64,000 bases of DNA from Erysipelotrichaceae bacterium (GTDB taxonomy: Bacteria > Bacillota_I > Bacilli_A > Erysipelotrichales > Erysipelotrichaceae): contig JAFSUN010000010.1 of the NCBI GenBank assembly GCA_017445225.1, forward strand, positions 1 through 64,000, read 5' to 3'. The notes beneath the pieces are model-generated. The model was not told the origin of the DNA. It made no database searches and was given only the letters and a program-made list of their open reading frames with translations. Shown one piece after another: positions 25,989-35,896 of the stretch (the first letter of the stretch is position 1; every line of letters begins with the position of its first letter). The translations under genes and the position numbers were made by a program.

Positions 25989-27193
25989 TTTCCCTGTTCC
26001 TCTTCCATCTCTGCCCGTGCTTCAATGAAACAGCGCACCGCAAAGTCGATGTCTTCCTTCGTATGATTGGCGCATACCTGCGTCCGGATCCGGGCCTTGC
26101 CCTTGGGAACGACCGGATAGGAGAAGGCTACAACGTAGACCCCCTTCGCTACCATCCTTCTGGCAAACTCGGCAGTATAAACCTCATCATACATCATGAC
26201 GGGAACACAGGGATGGACGCCTTCGATGATGTCGAAGCCGTTCTTCACCATTTCCCTGCGGTAGTACATCGTTACTTCTTCCAGATGGTCTCTCAGGGAA
26301 GTACTATCCTCCAGCATGTTGAACATCTCAATGGAAGCCCCGGCAATGGCGGGAGCCAGAGAATTGGAGAACAGATAAGGACGGCTGCGCTGCCTTAACA
26401 GATCGATGATCTCCTGACGTCCGGAGGTATAGCCGCCGCTGGCACCGCCCAGAGCCTTGCCCAGGGTACCGGTTATCACATCAACTCTGCCCATGACATC
26501 GCAGTATTCCTGCGTCCCCCGGCCATGAGCTCCCACAAAGCCGACAGCGTGGGAATCGTCAACCATCACCAGCGCCTCATATTTATCCGCCAGATCGCAG
26601 ATGCCCTTGAGGTTGCAGATGATGCCGTCCATGGAGAAGACACCGTCGGTGGCGATCAGTTTGATCCGGGCACCGGCCTCATCAGCTTCCTGCAGCTTGG
26701 CTTCCAGATCTTCCATATCATTATTCTTATAGCGGTATCTCTTAGCCTTGCACAGACGGACACCGTCAATGATCGAAGCGTGGTTCAGCTCATCGGAGAT
26801 CACCGCATCCTCTGCCGTCAGCAGTGTCTCAAACAGGCCGCCGTTGGCATCAAAGCACGATGAATAGAGAATGGTATCATCGGTCTGCAGGAAAGCGGAG
26901 ATCTTTCTTTCCAGGGTCTTGTGGATGTCCTGGGTACCGCAGATGAAGCGCACCGAAGCCACGCCATAGCCCTTCTCATCATAGGTCCTCTTGGCGGCCT
27001 TGATCAGTCTTTCACTGTCTCCCAGTCCCAGATAGTTATTGGCGCACATGCACAATAGCTTCCGACCGTCTTCCATCGTCACGTAGGAACCCTGTGGGGA
27101 AACATAGGGCAGTTCACCCTTGAACAGGCCGGCCTCCCTAATGCCCTGTACGGTATCGGAATAACTCTTCAGTATCTCTTTTCTCGTAAGCAT
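25985..27193 (-). CDS. kbl: Glycine C-acetyltransferase (2-amino-3-ketobutyrate CoA ligase)
   Basis: PLP enzyme that splits 2-amino-3-oxobutanoate with CoA into glycine and acetyl-CoA, the second step of threonine catabolism. The 402-residue alpha-oxoamine synthase has the CANNYLGL motif, D-D-S-H-A-V-G (about 212), and the PLP lysine in [13 protein letters not shown] (about 246). It lies 14 bases after tdh, its metabolic partner. Confidence 0.96.
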   Translation of the reverse strand: MLTRKEILKSYSDTVQGIREAGLFKGELPYVSPQGSYVTMEDGRKLLCMCANNYLGLGDSERLIKAAKRTYDEKGYGVASVRFICGTQDIHKTLERKISAFLQTDDTILYSSCFDANGGLFETLLTAEDAVISDELNHASIIDGVRLCKAKRYRYKNNDMEDLEAKLQEADEAGARIKLIATDGVFSMDGIICNLKGICDLADKYEALVMVDDSHAVGFVGAHGRGTQEYCDVMGRVDVITGTLGKALGGASGGYTSGRQEIIDLLRQRSRPYLFSNSLAPAIAGASIEMFNMLEDSTSLRDHLEEVTMYYRREMVKNGFDIIEGVHPCVPVMMYDEVYTAEFARRMVAKGVYVVAFSYPVVPKGKARIRTQVCANHTKEDIDFAVRCFIEARAEMEEEQGK

Positions 27194-27207
27194 GTCTTTA
27201 CCTTCCT

Positions 27208-28269
27208 TTAATCATTTATGTGTGACCAGTCCAGGATCACCTTTCCGCTCTGACCGCTGATCATGGCATCAAAGCCCCTCTGGAAATCCCTGATGTCAAA
27301 GCGGTGGGTGATGATTCCGGAGATGTCCAGACCAGCCTGAGTCATCGTCGTCATCTTATACCAGGTATCCCAGACCTTGCGGCCGTAGATGCCTTTTAAA
27401 GTCAGACCGTTGAAGATCACCTTTTCCAGATCGACCTTGGACTCGGCCGGCTGTAAGCCCAGCAAGGCAATCTTGCCGCCGTTCTTCATGTTGTCGATCA
27501 TGCTTTCCAGCGCCGCCGGCGCCCCGCTCATCTCCAGTCCGACGTCAAAACCCTCGGTCATCTTCAGTTCTTCCCTGACATCTTCCAGCTTCTCCCGGTT
27601 CAGATTGACCGTTCTGGTCGCTCCCAGTTTCCGGGCCAGATCCAGACGGTAGTCATTGAAATCGGTGATCACGACGTGGCGGGCACCGGCAAACTTGACG
27701 ATGGCGGAGGCCATGCAGCCGATGGGACCGGCGCCGGTAATGAGTACGTCTTCTCCCAGGGTCTCAAAGCTCAGGGCTGCGTGGGTAGCGTTGCCAAAGG
27801 GATCAAAGATGGAATAGAGTTCTTCGGGAATGTTGGGATTGCACGGCCAGACGTTGACCTGCGGAATCACCAGATATTCAGCAAAGGCGCCGTTGCGGTT
27901 AACGCCGACCCCCTTGACCCGATGGCAGTTTTCCTTATGTCCTTCCAGACAGTTGCGGCACTTGCCGCAGGTGATGTGTCCTTCTCCGCTGACCAGGTCT
28001 CCGACCTTGAAACCGCGGACACCGGGACCGATCTCTACGATCTCACCTACGTATTCATGGCCGGTCGTCATACCGATGGGAATGGTATTCTGAGCCCACT
28101 GATTCCATTGGTAGATATGCACATCTGTCCCGCAGATGGCCGTTTTGTGGATCTTGATCTTGACGTCAGTATAGCCGACCTTGGGCACCGGCACTCTTTT
28201 CATCCAAATGCCTGGTTCCGGCTTTTCCTTGACGAGAGCCCACATCATGTTTTCATCTTTTTCTTCCAT
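27208..28269 (-). CDS. tdh: L-threonine 3-dehydrogenase
   Basis: Zinc medium-chain dehydrogenase that oxidises threonine to 2-amino-3-oxobutanoate with NAD+. It shows the catalytic-zinc site ([20 protein letters not shown]), the structural zinc cysteines (C-x2-C-x2-C-x7-C in [14 protein letters not shown]), and the Rossmann loop GAGPIGCMA. The D-V-H-I-Y-x-W-N pattern is specific to TDH within the family. First gene of tdh–kbl–small ORF; the GGAGG is 11 bases from the ATG, slightly long. Confidence 0.95.
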   Translation of the reverse strand: MEEKDENMMWALVKEKPEPGIWMKRVPVPKVGYTDVKIKIHKTAICGTDVHIYQWNQWAQNTIPIGMTTGHEYVGEIVEIGPGVRGFKVGDLVSGEGHITCGKCRNCLEGHKENCHRVKGVGVNRNGAFAEYLVIPQVNVWPCNPNIPEELYSIFDPFGNATHAALSFETLGEDVLITGAGPIGCMASAIVKFAGARHVVITDFNDYRLDLARKLGATRTVNLNREKLEDVREELKMTEGFDVGLEMSGAPAALESMIDNMKNGGKIALLGLQPAESKVDLEKVIFNGLTLKGIYGRKVWDTWYKMTTMTQAGLDISGIITHRFDIRDFQRGFDAMISGQSGKVILDWSHIND

Positions 28270-28325
28270 GTGAAAACAATCCTCCGATTATCTGATTAAT
28301 TGAGTAAACACTTGTTTCTTAAATC

Positions 28326-28355
28326 ATTATATCATTCATTTTCATTTTCCATCAA
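28326..28355 (-). promoter_or_regulatory. Promoter of the tdh–kbl operon
   Basis: TTGATG (28350-28355), 18-base spacer, TATAAT (28326-28331) on the minus strand, with about 50 bases of leader before tdh. Confidence 0.7.
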
Positions 28356-28368
28356 TCTACAATCCCGG

Positions 28369-28393
28369 AAAAAAGGACGGTAAATACCGTCCT
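28369..28393 (-). terminator. Terminator after the second GH1 gene
   Basis: Minus strand AGGACGGTA, 2-base loop, TACCGTCCT followed by TTTTT. It lies 13 bases after the GH1 stop. Confidence 0.9.
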
Positions 28394-28405
28394 AATTCTG
28401 TTGTC

Positions 28406-29914
<1,509 letters not shown>

Positions 29915-30073
29915 TTATGTGTTTATTATACCCTATAATCATGTGTCTTTTGTGAGATAAAGCTCATTAATTCTTGCTTTTACGTTCAAACCAGATGAAA
30001 AATAGTTACATTAGAGTTGCTCCAATCGTGTAAGAACAGTATATTGGTCAGGTCATCGGATTATCATGCAACC

Positions 30074-30095
30074 AAAAACAAGGCCTTCTGCCTTG
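30074..30095 (-). terminator. Second terminator downstream of obg
   Basis: Minus strand CAAGGC, AGAAG loop, GCCTTG followed by TTTTT. It is in tandem with the hairpin at 30167-30197. The rest of 29935-30166 shows no gene. Confidence 0.75.
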
Positions 30096-30166
30096 CCTGG
30101 GGGTTCAGCCGATTAAGAGAAACGCTTTTCCAGTAATGTCGGCAGATCATCCTTGTATTTCATAGT

Positions 30167-30197
30167 AAAAGATCTTTCTGTTCCTCAGAAAGATCTT
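30167..30197 (-). terminator. Terminator after obg
   Basis: A 12-bp stem (AAGATCTTTCTG / CAGAAAGATCTT) with a short loop, followed by TTT and A/T-rich sequence, 9 bases after the obg stop. Confidence 0.8.
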
Positions 30198-30205
30198 CGC
30201 TTTTA

Positions 30206-31492
30206 CTATTCGCTGATTTCGGTGAACTGGAAGACGAAGTCATTTATCATTACATTGTCGTTTTCCTGAACGCCCTTCTCTCTCAGGGCATCATCGACGC
30301 CCATCCTTCTTAAGGAGATGGCGAATCTCATGACCTGCTGTTCATCTTCAAAGTCTACACGGTTCATCAGTCTGGTGATCTCATCACCCTCGACTGACCA
30401 GTTGCCGTTGCCCAGATTGCGGATGGTAAACCTCTCCGGTTCCGGCTGGAAGGAATAGAGTACGCCGATGTTTTCCTCTTCTTCTAGAGGGAATGGGGCC
30501 GTTACATCGAGCAGATCGGCTACCCGGTACAGCACATCCTGCAGGCCTTCGGCGATCAGAGCCGTGGTCGGGAAGACTTCAACATCAGGATACTTCTCTT
30601 TGAATTCTTCCAGTCTGATCTCGGCAAACTCATCATCCATCTTATTGGCGACGACTACCATCGGTCTCTGCATTAAGCCCATCTTATAGGAAGCCAGTTC
30701 CTGATTGATGATCTCATAGTCATCGATCGGATTGCGGCCTTCCGGAGCGGACATGTCGAGAACGTGGATCAGAACCCGGGTCCTTTCGATGTGCCGTAAG
30801 AACTCATGGCCTAATCCCTTACCCTGGCTGGCGCCTTCAATGAGACCAGGCATGTCAGCCAGAACGAAGCTGCGTCCGTCACCGACGTTTACCACGCCCA
30901 GGTTGGGGACCAGGGTGGTAAAGGGATAATCGGCGATCTGTGGTCTGGCGGCTGATACCACCGACAGGATCGTGCTCTTGCCAACGGACGGGAAACCCAC
31001 CAGTCCGACATCAGCCAGCAGTTTCAGTTCGACGATGGCTTCCAGCTCTTCGCCGCTTTCACCGTTTTCCGCATAGTCAGGAGCCGGATTACGGGCCGTC
31101 TTGAAGTGGAAGTTACCCCTTCCGCCCTTGCCGCCCCGGGCAATTACAGCCTGCTGAAAAGGATGGGTAAGGTCTGCGATGATGTGATTGTTGGCAGCGT
31201 TCTTGACTACCGTTCCCAGGGGAACCTTGACGATCTTATCTTCGCCATCCGCACCATGCATCTTCTTGGTCTTGCCGTTTTCACCGTTCTGAGCAGCGAT
31301 CATCTTCAGAAAGCGCAGATCCAGCAGGGTGCTCTTGTGGGTGTCGACTTCAAAGATGACACTTCCGCCGTTGCCGCCGTCACCGCCGAACGGACCGCCC
31401 AGCGGAACATGAGCTTCCCGGCGGAAAGCCACGATACCGTCGCCGCCCTTGCCGGCTTTCAGTAATAGTTTTGTCTGATCTATAAACTGCAT
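30206..31492 (-). CDS. obg: GTPase Obg/CgtA
   Basis: Essential ribosome-assembly and stress GTPase. The 428-residue protein has the glycine-rich Obg fold (1-158; GGDGGNGG, GGKGGRGN), a G domain with GFPSVGKST, DMPG and NKMD motifs (about 160-330), and the C-terminal OCT domain (about 345-425) typical of Bacillota. It is the last gene of rplU–prp–rpmA–obg and is separated from rpmA by an intergenic terminator, so it is expected to be expressed below the ribosomal genes. AGGAGGTAAGCTCA precedes the ATG. Confidence 0.98.
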   Translation of the reverse strand: MQFIDQTKLLLKAGKGGDGIVAFRREAHVPLGGPFGGDGGNGGSVIFEVDTHKSTLLDLRFLKMIAAQNGENGKTKKMHGADGEDKIVKVPLGTVVKNAANNHIIADLTHPFQQAVIARGGKGGRGNFHFKTARNPAPDYAENGESGEELEAIVELKLLADVGLVGFPSVGKSTILSVVSAARPQIADYPFTTLVPNLGVVNVGDGRSFVLADMPGLIEGASQGKGLGHEFLRHIERTRVLIHVLDMSAPEGRNPIDDYEIINQELASYKMGLMQRPMVVVANKMDDEFAEIRLEEFKEKYPDVEVFPTTALIAEGLQDVLYRVADLLDVTAPFPLEEEENIGVLYSFQPEPERFTIRNLGNGNWSVEGDEITRLMNRVDFEDEQQVMRFAISLRRMGVDDALREKGVQENDNVMINDFVFQFTEISE

Positions 31493-31509
31493 TGAGCTTA
31501 CCTCCTGTC

Positions 31510-31534
31510 AAAAAAATCCCCGCAATGGGGATTT
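31510..31534 (-). terminator. Terminator/attenuator between rpmA and obg
   Basis: Minus strand AAATCCCC, 5-base loop, GGGGATTT then a run of T ending just before the obg ribosome-binding site. Probably partial termination, since no separate obg promoter is evident in the 48-base gap. Confidence 0.85.
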
Positions 31535-31540
31535 AAGTAC

Positions 31541-31825
31541 TTATGCTGCAGGATAAACTGAAACCTGTTTCTTATCCTTGCCAACTCTCTCGTATTTTAC
31601 GATTCCAGCGCACAGAGCAAATAAGGTGTCATCGCCGCCTCTGCCAACATTGGTGCCGGGATGGATCTTTGTTCCTCTCTGACGATAGATAATTGAACCA
31701 GCATTTGTAAATTCACCATCAGCTTTTTTAGCTCCTAAACGCTTGGACTGTGAGTCACGGCCGTTCTTAGTTGAGCCAACACCCTTCTTGGATGCAAACA
31801 TCTGAATGTTTAAACTGTATTTCAT
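31541..31825 (-). CDS. rpmA: 50S ribosomal protein L27 with cleavable N-terminal extension
   Basis: The 94-residue L27 begins with a short extension ([10 protein letters not shown]) before [15 protein letters not shown], the true mature N-terminus that reaches the peptidyl-transferase centre. This extension is typical of Bacillota, Fusobacteria and relatives, and is removed by the protease Prp, encoded immediately upstream. The predicted cut is after F10. The start overlaps the prp stop by 4 bases. Confidence 0.97.
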   Translation of the reverse strand: MKYSLNIQMFASKKGVGSTKNGRDSQSKRLGAKKADGEFTNAGSIIYRQRGTKIHPGTNVGRGGDDTLFALCAGIVKYERVGKDKKQVSVYPAA

Positions 31826-32142
31826 TGTCTTACCTCCGTTTTTTCTATTCTGACAAATTCACTGAACTGTTCCTCTACGGTCTGTAACTGGATCAGTCCG
31901 GTATGCAGAATGGTCTGAAGCTTTTCGTTATCACTCGAAGCTTCAATTTCAATACGATTTTCCTCCACGGTTATCTCGCAGTCAGCGGCTGCCAGGTGAT
32001 CCAGGGCGTTGCACAGGCCGATGGAGATGGAACTCACCGCTGCACATACCAGATCCTGGCCCTTGTCGGCATAACCGGCATGACCTTTGATCACCAGGAA
32101 TCTAATCGCATCATTCAGGGTCAATACCTTAACCCGAATCAT
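31822..32142 (-). CDS. prp: Ribosomal-processing cysteine protease Prp
   Basis: Removes the N-terminal extension of L27. The 106-residue protein contains the family's catalytic His in K-G-H-A-G-Y-A (about residue 21) and Cys in D-L-V-C-A-A-V-S (about 33), with the D-x-V-C spacing expected. It sits between rplU and rpmA as in other Bacillota; its presence with the extended L27 is mutually supporting. Confidence 0.95.
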   Translation of the reverse strand: MIRVKVLTLNDAIRFLVIKGHAGYADKGQDLVCAAVSSISIGLCNALDHLAAADCEITVEENRIEIEASSDNEKLQTILHTGLIQLQTVEEQFSEFVRIEKTEVRQ

Positions 32143-32147
32143 AGGAA

Positions 32148-32459
32148 TTAGCCCTCGATAGCTTTAATAGTTAACTTTGTATAAGGCTGACGATGACCTT
32201 GGCGTCTGCGTGTTGAACCCTTCTTTGGCTTGTACTTGAAGATCATGATCTTTCTGCCCTTGCCCTGCTTGTCAACTACAGCTGTAACCTTGGCGCCTTC
32301 AACATAAGGTGCACCGACCTTTAAGGTCTTGTCTGATACTAAGATGACCTTGTCAAAGACTACTTCTGATTCCGGTTCGGCATCCAGTTTTTCAACAAAG
32401 ATGGCCTGTCCTTCTTCAACCTTCAGCTGCTTGCCGCCAGTTTCGATAATTGCGTACAT
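32148..32459 (-). CDS. rplU: 50S ribosomal protein L21
   Basis: L21 is a 23S-binding large-subunit protein. The 103-residue protein starts [18 protein letters not shown] and ends with the [18 protein letters not shown] signature. The ATG at 32459 with AGGAGG seven bases upstream is the real start. An in-frame extension to 32510 is only leader RNA. Confidence 0.98.
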   Translation of the reverse strand: MYAIIETGGKQLKVEEGQAIFVEKLDAEPESEVVFDKVILVSDKTLKVGAPYVEGAKVTAVVDKQGKGRKIMIFKYKPKKGSTRRRQGHRQPYTKLTIKAIEG

Positions 32460-32560
32460 TAACTGATACCTCCTGTATTTCTTAGACTCGCCTAATAAGG
32501 TGGTTTTCACTCTTTAATACCTTATGAAGTGCGGTTGAAGCCCACAAAAAAGGCTTCAGC
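32460..32560 (-). ncRNA. L21 leader (ribosomal protein leader RNA) candidate
   Basis: The ~100-base leader of rplU holds a strong stem near its 5' end (GGGCTGAAGCC / GGGCTTCAACC, one mismatch, T-rich loop), then AACCGCACTTCAT and ACCACCTTATTAGGCGAGTC just before the ribosome site. This arrangement and several of the words match what I recall of the Bacillota L21 leader, an autoregulatory element. A covariance-model search would settle it. Confidence 0.55.
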
Positions 32561-32566
32561 CCTAGT

Positions 32567-32595
32567 ATTTTACCATAACTGAAACCCTGCTTCAA
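32567..32595 (-). promoter_or_regulatory. Promoter of the rplU–prp–rpmA–obg operon
   Basis: Minus strand TTGAAG (32590-32595), 17-base spacer ending in TGG (extended -10), TAAAAT (32567-32572). A strong housekeeping-type promoter. From here to 32792 upstream (about 200 bases) the sequence is AT-rich with no further recognisable feature. Confidence 0.8.
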
Positions 32596-32792
32596 CTGTT
32601 TTCTTCCTTATTTGCCTACACCTTAGGAGAAAAAGTGAAACATGTAACCATATGAGATAATAAGGAAACAATCTGTTGGATAAGCAAGATTAATACAATC
32701 ATACAATTCTAATCAGGTTTTGTAATCTTATTAACTACCTCAATCTTTCTATTTTCTCTGGTTGAGTATTGTAATTGTTTTCTTCAACATTT

Positions 32793-33425
32793 TCATAATT
32801 TCTGATTTTGATCACAGTCGTATGTCATCTCTATCCCCCATTCGTGTAAGGCATTTCTTATTTTTGTTTCATCACCTTCATACAGCCTTAAATATGGCCC
32901 GTTTAAACAATCTCCAAAAGACTTAATCGGCACATTATGATTAACTGACGAATGGAAATAAACACAGACCATATTCTTAACATGATATTTATTAATGTAA
33001 TATGGGTGGAAAAATCCTGGATGTCTGATTTTTTTACTGGACAATACCAATACTTTTCCATTGTAGTCGGATGAATCAATTATGTTTACATATGGTCTTT
33101 TTATGTTTTCTATCGATATTGTTTTCAAATCTCTCCATGCATACTTATATGTCTTATGAAGAGTTACACTTAGTCCATCCTTATCAATTATTACAGTTCT
33201 GCTGTTCAGACATATATCAATTGCTTTAGACACAATTTCTATAAATGCGAGGATTAAAAGTGCTACTGATCCGACAAGATTGTATATACTCCACCCATCT
33301 CTAGACGGATAATAAAAAGCATACACATAAACAGCAAATGCTGTATATATAATAACAATTAACATTAATATCAATGCTTGTTTATTGAAATCCTTATTTG
33401 TTTCAAATTGAAATTTGGTATCCAT
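32793..33425 (-). CDS. Membrane protein with PH-like domain, unknown
   Basis: No named family recognised. The 210-residue protein has two hydrophobic segments (about residues 17-37 and 52-75) separated by a short loop with Y-P-S-R-D-G-W, then a soluble part of ~130 residues whose strand pattern (V-I-I-D-K-D-G-L-S-V, K-Y-A-W-R-D-L-K-T-I-S-I) resembles bacterial PH-like domains following two helices. The ATG at 33425 lies inside the preceding small ORF and has GGGGA upstream. The gene is much more AT-rich than its neighbours, suggesting recent acquisition together with the small peptide gene. Confidence 0.6.
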   Translation of the reverse strand: MDTKFQFETNKDFNKQALILMLIVIIYTAFAVYVYAFYYPSRDGWSIYNLVGSVALLILAFIEIVSKAIDICLNSRTVIIDKDGLSVTLHKTYKYAWRDLKTISIENIKRPYVNIIDSSDYNGKVLVLSSKKIRHPGFFHPYYINKYHVKNMVCVYFHSSVNHNVPIKSFGDCLNGPYLRLYEGDETKIRNALHEWGIEMTYDCDQNQKL

Positions 33426-33549
33426 TATTCCCCTTTCCCCATTTACCAAATTTGATTCTGATTGCATTTAGTCCAAGTACCATACAGAAAGAGAGCACAG
33501 TTAAAAGAGTTTTCTGAGCAACCTTAAACAGGTTAGTGGTCTTTTTCAT
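33403..33549 (-). CDS. 48-residue hydrophobic/basic peptide
   Basis: Starts MKKTTNLFKVAQK, continues with one hydrophobic stretch (TLLTVLSFCMVLGLNAI) and ends in a basic, glycine-rich tail (RIKFGKWGKGNNGY). It overlaps the downstream membrane-protein gene by 23 bases. The layout (short amphipathic start, one helix, polar tail) resembles peptide pheromone precursors, small toxins or leader peptides, but no family was recognised. The start at 33549 has GGGGGAT at good spacing, and that sequence is paired in a predicted hairpin. Confidence 0.55.
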   Translation of the reverse strand: MKKTTNLFKVAQKTLLTVLSFCMVLGLNAIRIKFGKWGKGNNGYQISI

Positions 33550-33556
33550 ATTATTT

Positions 33557-33601
33557 ATCCCCCTTATTTCTACGGTTTGACTGTAGAACAACTTGGGGGA
33601 T
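33557..33601 (-). promoter_or_regulatory. Hairpin sequestering the small-peptide ribosome-binding site
   Basis: In the minus-strand RNA, AUCCCCC (33601-33595) can pair with GGGGGAU (33563-33557), which is the Shine-Dalgarno of the 48-residue ORF. Inside it, UUCUAC (33590-33585) pairs with GUAGAA (33573-33568). The two nested perfect repeats are separated by short internal loops. This could be a translational switch, or the DNA palindrome could be a repressor site. Confidence 0.5.
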
Positions 33602-33646
33602 TATTGCAAGAATATTTTGTTATTATTTCAGAGTTTCGTGAATATC

Positions 33647-34771
33647 TTATCTTAACGTTTTAAGATAATTCATGAAATTTTCTTTGTTCTCAAGAGCCGT
33701 CGTGGTCGGTCTTCCCAGGTCAGCCCTTGCGCCAAGGGAACTCTTTACTTCAATCAGGCTCAGCTGATGTCTGTCAACAGCCTTCTTGAGTTCATTGTCC
33801 AGATCGTAGAAGTTGTCCACGCTTACGGAATACGGATAGCCGCAGGCCTTGGCAATGGTCGGCAGATCGATATTGGCAGCCACCGTCGGCATGCCGCCAA
33901 CGGTCTCATGAGCGCCGTTATTGATGACGATGTGGATCAGGTTATCCGGATGATTAGCGCCTAATACCGCCATGGAACCCATATGCATTAATACCGCTCC
34001 GTCGCCATCGATGCACCAGATACGCTGATTCGGCTTGTTTATTGCCACGCCTAAGGCAATAGATGAACTGTGGCCCATGGAACCGACGGTCAAAAAGTCA
34101 TACTTATGGCTCTGCCCGTTGGCCACTCTGGTCTCAAACAGCTCGCGGCTGGCCTTGCCGGTGGTGGAGATGATCGGATCCTCACCGCTGTACTTGACGA
34201 TGTGCTGAATGATCTCTTCTCTTAACATCAGGTTGTCGTTCTTATACTCAACCTTGCCATCAAACTGCAGAGCGCCCTTTCTGATGACGAAGGCGACATC
34301 CTTGCCGGTTTCCAGGATCTTCTCAAATTCAACCATGGCATTGCGGACTTCCTCATCGGTGGTTTCCTTGCCGATCACAAACGGCTTGATGTCCATGTCT
34401 TCCAGCAGCTTTACGGTTACTTCACCCTGATAGATGTGCTGGGGCTCATCATGAACGCCCGGCTCTCCCCGCCAGCCGACGATGAAGACGACCGGAATGG
34501 CATAGACTTTGTCATTTAACAGTGAAGCGACCGGATTGATGATGTTGCCCTCACCGCTGTTCTGCATGTAGACGACCGGGACCCGGCCGGTAGCCAGATG
34601 ATAACCGGCTGCCAGCGCCGTACAGTTACCTTCATTGGCAGCGATGATGTGGTGCTTGGGATCGATGCCGTAACGGCTCATCAGATAATTGCACAGGGCC
34701 TTTAACTGACTGTCAGGAACACCGGTAAAGAAATCAGCACCGATTATTTCGATTAATTTTTCAACTTGCAT
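33647..34771 (-). CDS. aepY: Phosphonopyruvate decarboxylase
   Basis: TPP enzyme that decarboxylates phosphonopyruvate to phosphonoacetaldehyde, the irreversible step that pulls the unfavourable PEP mutase reaction. The 374-residue protein starts with D-F-F-T-G-V-P-D-S-Q-L-K (the family's F-T-G-V-P-D-S-x-L motif), has EGNCTALAAGYH for TPP activation and GDGAVLMHMGS-x-N-N-G-A-H for TPP/Mg binding near 250-290. Third gene after the PepM fusion and the alcohol dehydrogenase, spaced by 2-4 bases. The last codons overlap a hairpin (33649-33668) that lacks a T-run. Confidence 0.94.
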   Translation of the reverse strand: MQVEKLIEIIGADFFTGVPDSQLKALCNYLMSRYGIDPKHHIIAANEGNCTALAAGYHLATGRVPVVYMQNSGEGNIINPVASLLNDKVYAIPVVFIVGWRGEPGVHDEPQHIYQGEVTVKLLEDMDIKPFVIGKETTDEEVRNAMVEFEKILETGKDVAFVIRKGALQFDGKVEYKNDNLMLREEIIQHIVKYSGEDPIISTTGKASRELFETRVANGQSHKYDFLTVGSMGHSSSIALGVAINKPNQRIWCIDGDGAVLMHMGSMAVLGANHPDNLIHIVINNGAHETVGGMPTVAANIDLPTIAKACGYPYSVSVDNFYDLDNELKKAVDRHQLSLIEVKSSLGARADLGRPTTTALENKENFMNYLKTLR

Positions 34772-34773
34772 GT

Positions 34774-35892
34774 TTACCTCTTAATCACGATCTCGTGATA
34801 CAGTTTTCTGATGCTTTCCTCATCGAGGGCGATCGGATTGTTCTTAAGTCTGATCAGATTAACGGAATGCACCATGACCTCAATTTCTTCCTCACTGGCT
34901 TCCGGCCGGCTGAATTCCAGTTTCTTTACGATTTCACTGAGGTATTCACAGGCCTTTAAGGGACTGCTCTTGCCCAGGGCGTGGGCCAGCTGCAGGAAGA
35001 TGTCTTCCAGATACTCCCTCCCGCGGGGATCAATGCAGCGGTCGGTATGGTTGACCATCCAGGGCAGTAGCTTTTCATTGACCAGAATGGTGGAATGACC
35101 GTGAGCGATATGGCCGATGGAGGCCAGCTTGTAGCTCATGGCGTGGCCGGCCGTGGTCTGGGCCAGATTGATGGCTTTGCCGGCAATATGAGCGGCTTCC
35201 AGCATCTTGCGGTTGGCCGCTTCCTCATTCTTCAGATAGCCGCACATGTTATCGAGAACCAGCTTGATGGCGATGCGGCTGTACTGACGGCTTTCCTCAG
35301 TGCTGTTGATGGACCAGAAGGCTTCGATGGAATGCGACAGGGCATCCATCATCGTGCTCTTCTTCTGATACAGCGGCAGCGTCCTCAGAGTTGAGGGATC
35401 GAACAGGACGGTATCGGGAATGCAGCTGAGGTGATTGACCGACTGCTTTACTCCCTCATAGTAGATGACCGCAAAGCGGGTGGCTTCCGAGCCGGTACCG
35501 GCGGTCGTCGGGACGGCCAGAAACGGCACGTCGTTTTCCACGATCTCCTGTTTCAGATAGTTTTCATTGGGATCCATGTTGTGGTAGAGCTTGATGCACT
35601 TGGCCACATCCATCCCGCTGCCGCCGCCGACGGCGATGATCCCCTGGCAGCCTTCGCGGTTGAAGATCTCAACCCCCTTCACTACCGATTCGTAGAGAGG
35701 GTTAGGCTGGAAGTCGGAGAATCTGACGATCCTGATTCCCAGCCTTTCTTCCGCCTGCCGGAAGTATTCATCCAATTTCAGAAATCTGATCGATGAATCG
35801 CATACCAGCATGACCGTCTTAAAACCATGGCTGGTCAGATAGTCATCCAGCTGGCGGTAGTTATTTTCAGCTGATAATATCCTCTGTTCCAC
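34774..35892 (-). CDS. Iron-containing alcohol dehydrogenase, probable phosphonoacetaldehyde reductase
   Basis: A 372-residue group III alcohol dehydrogenase with GGGSGMDVAKCIKL (nucleotide), VPTTAGTGSEAT, the metal ligands in D-A-L-S-H-S-I-E-A and A-H-G-H-S. Located between PEP mutase and phosphonopyruvate decarboxylase, it most likely reduces phosphonoacetaldehyde to 2-hydroxyethylphosphonate, as PhpC/FomC-type enzymes do in phosphonate antibiotic pathways. The alternative fate of the aldehyde, transamination to 2-aminoethylphosphonate, has no gene here. Function is inferred from context; the family is certain. Confidence 0.9.
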   Translation of the reverse strand: MEQRILSAENNYRQLDDYLTSHGFKTVMLVCDSSIRFLKLDEYFRQAEERLGIRIVRFSDFQPNPLYESVVKGVEIFNREGCQGIIAVGGGSGMDVAKCIKLYHNMDPNENYLKQEIVENDVPFLAVPTTAGTGSEATRFAVIYYEGVKQSVNHLSCIPDTVLFDPSTLRTLPLYQKKSTMMDALSHSIEAFWSINSTEESRQYSRIAIKLVLDNMCGYLKNEEAANRKMLEAAHIAGKAINLAQTTAGHAMSYKLASIGHIAHGHSTILVNEKLLPWMVNHTDRCIDPRGREYLEDIFLQLAHALGKSSPLKACEYLSEIVKKLEFSRPEASEEEIEVMVHSVNLIRLKNNPIALDEESIRKLYHEIVIKR

Positions 35893-35896
35893 AGTC

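Noticed and set aside
29935-30166. Possible small gene or regulatory RNA between the second GH1 gene and obg.
   Set aside because: Only terminators and a GH1 -10 box could be supported; no ORF with a ribosome site.
33649-33668. Hairpin TATCTTAA/TTAAGATA at the end of the decarboxylase gene.
   Set aside because: No T-run on either strand and low stability; not called as a terminator.
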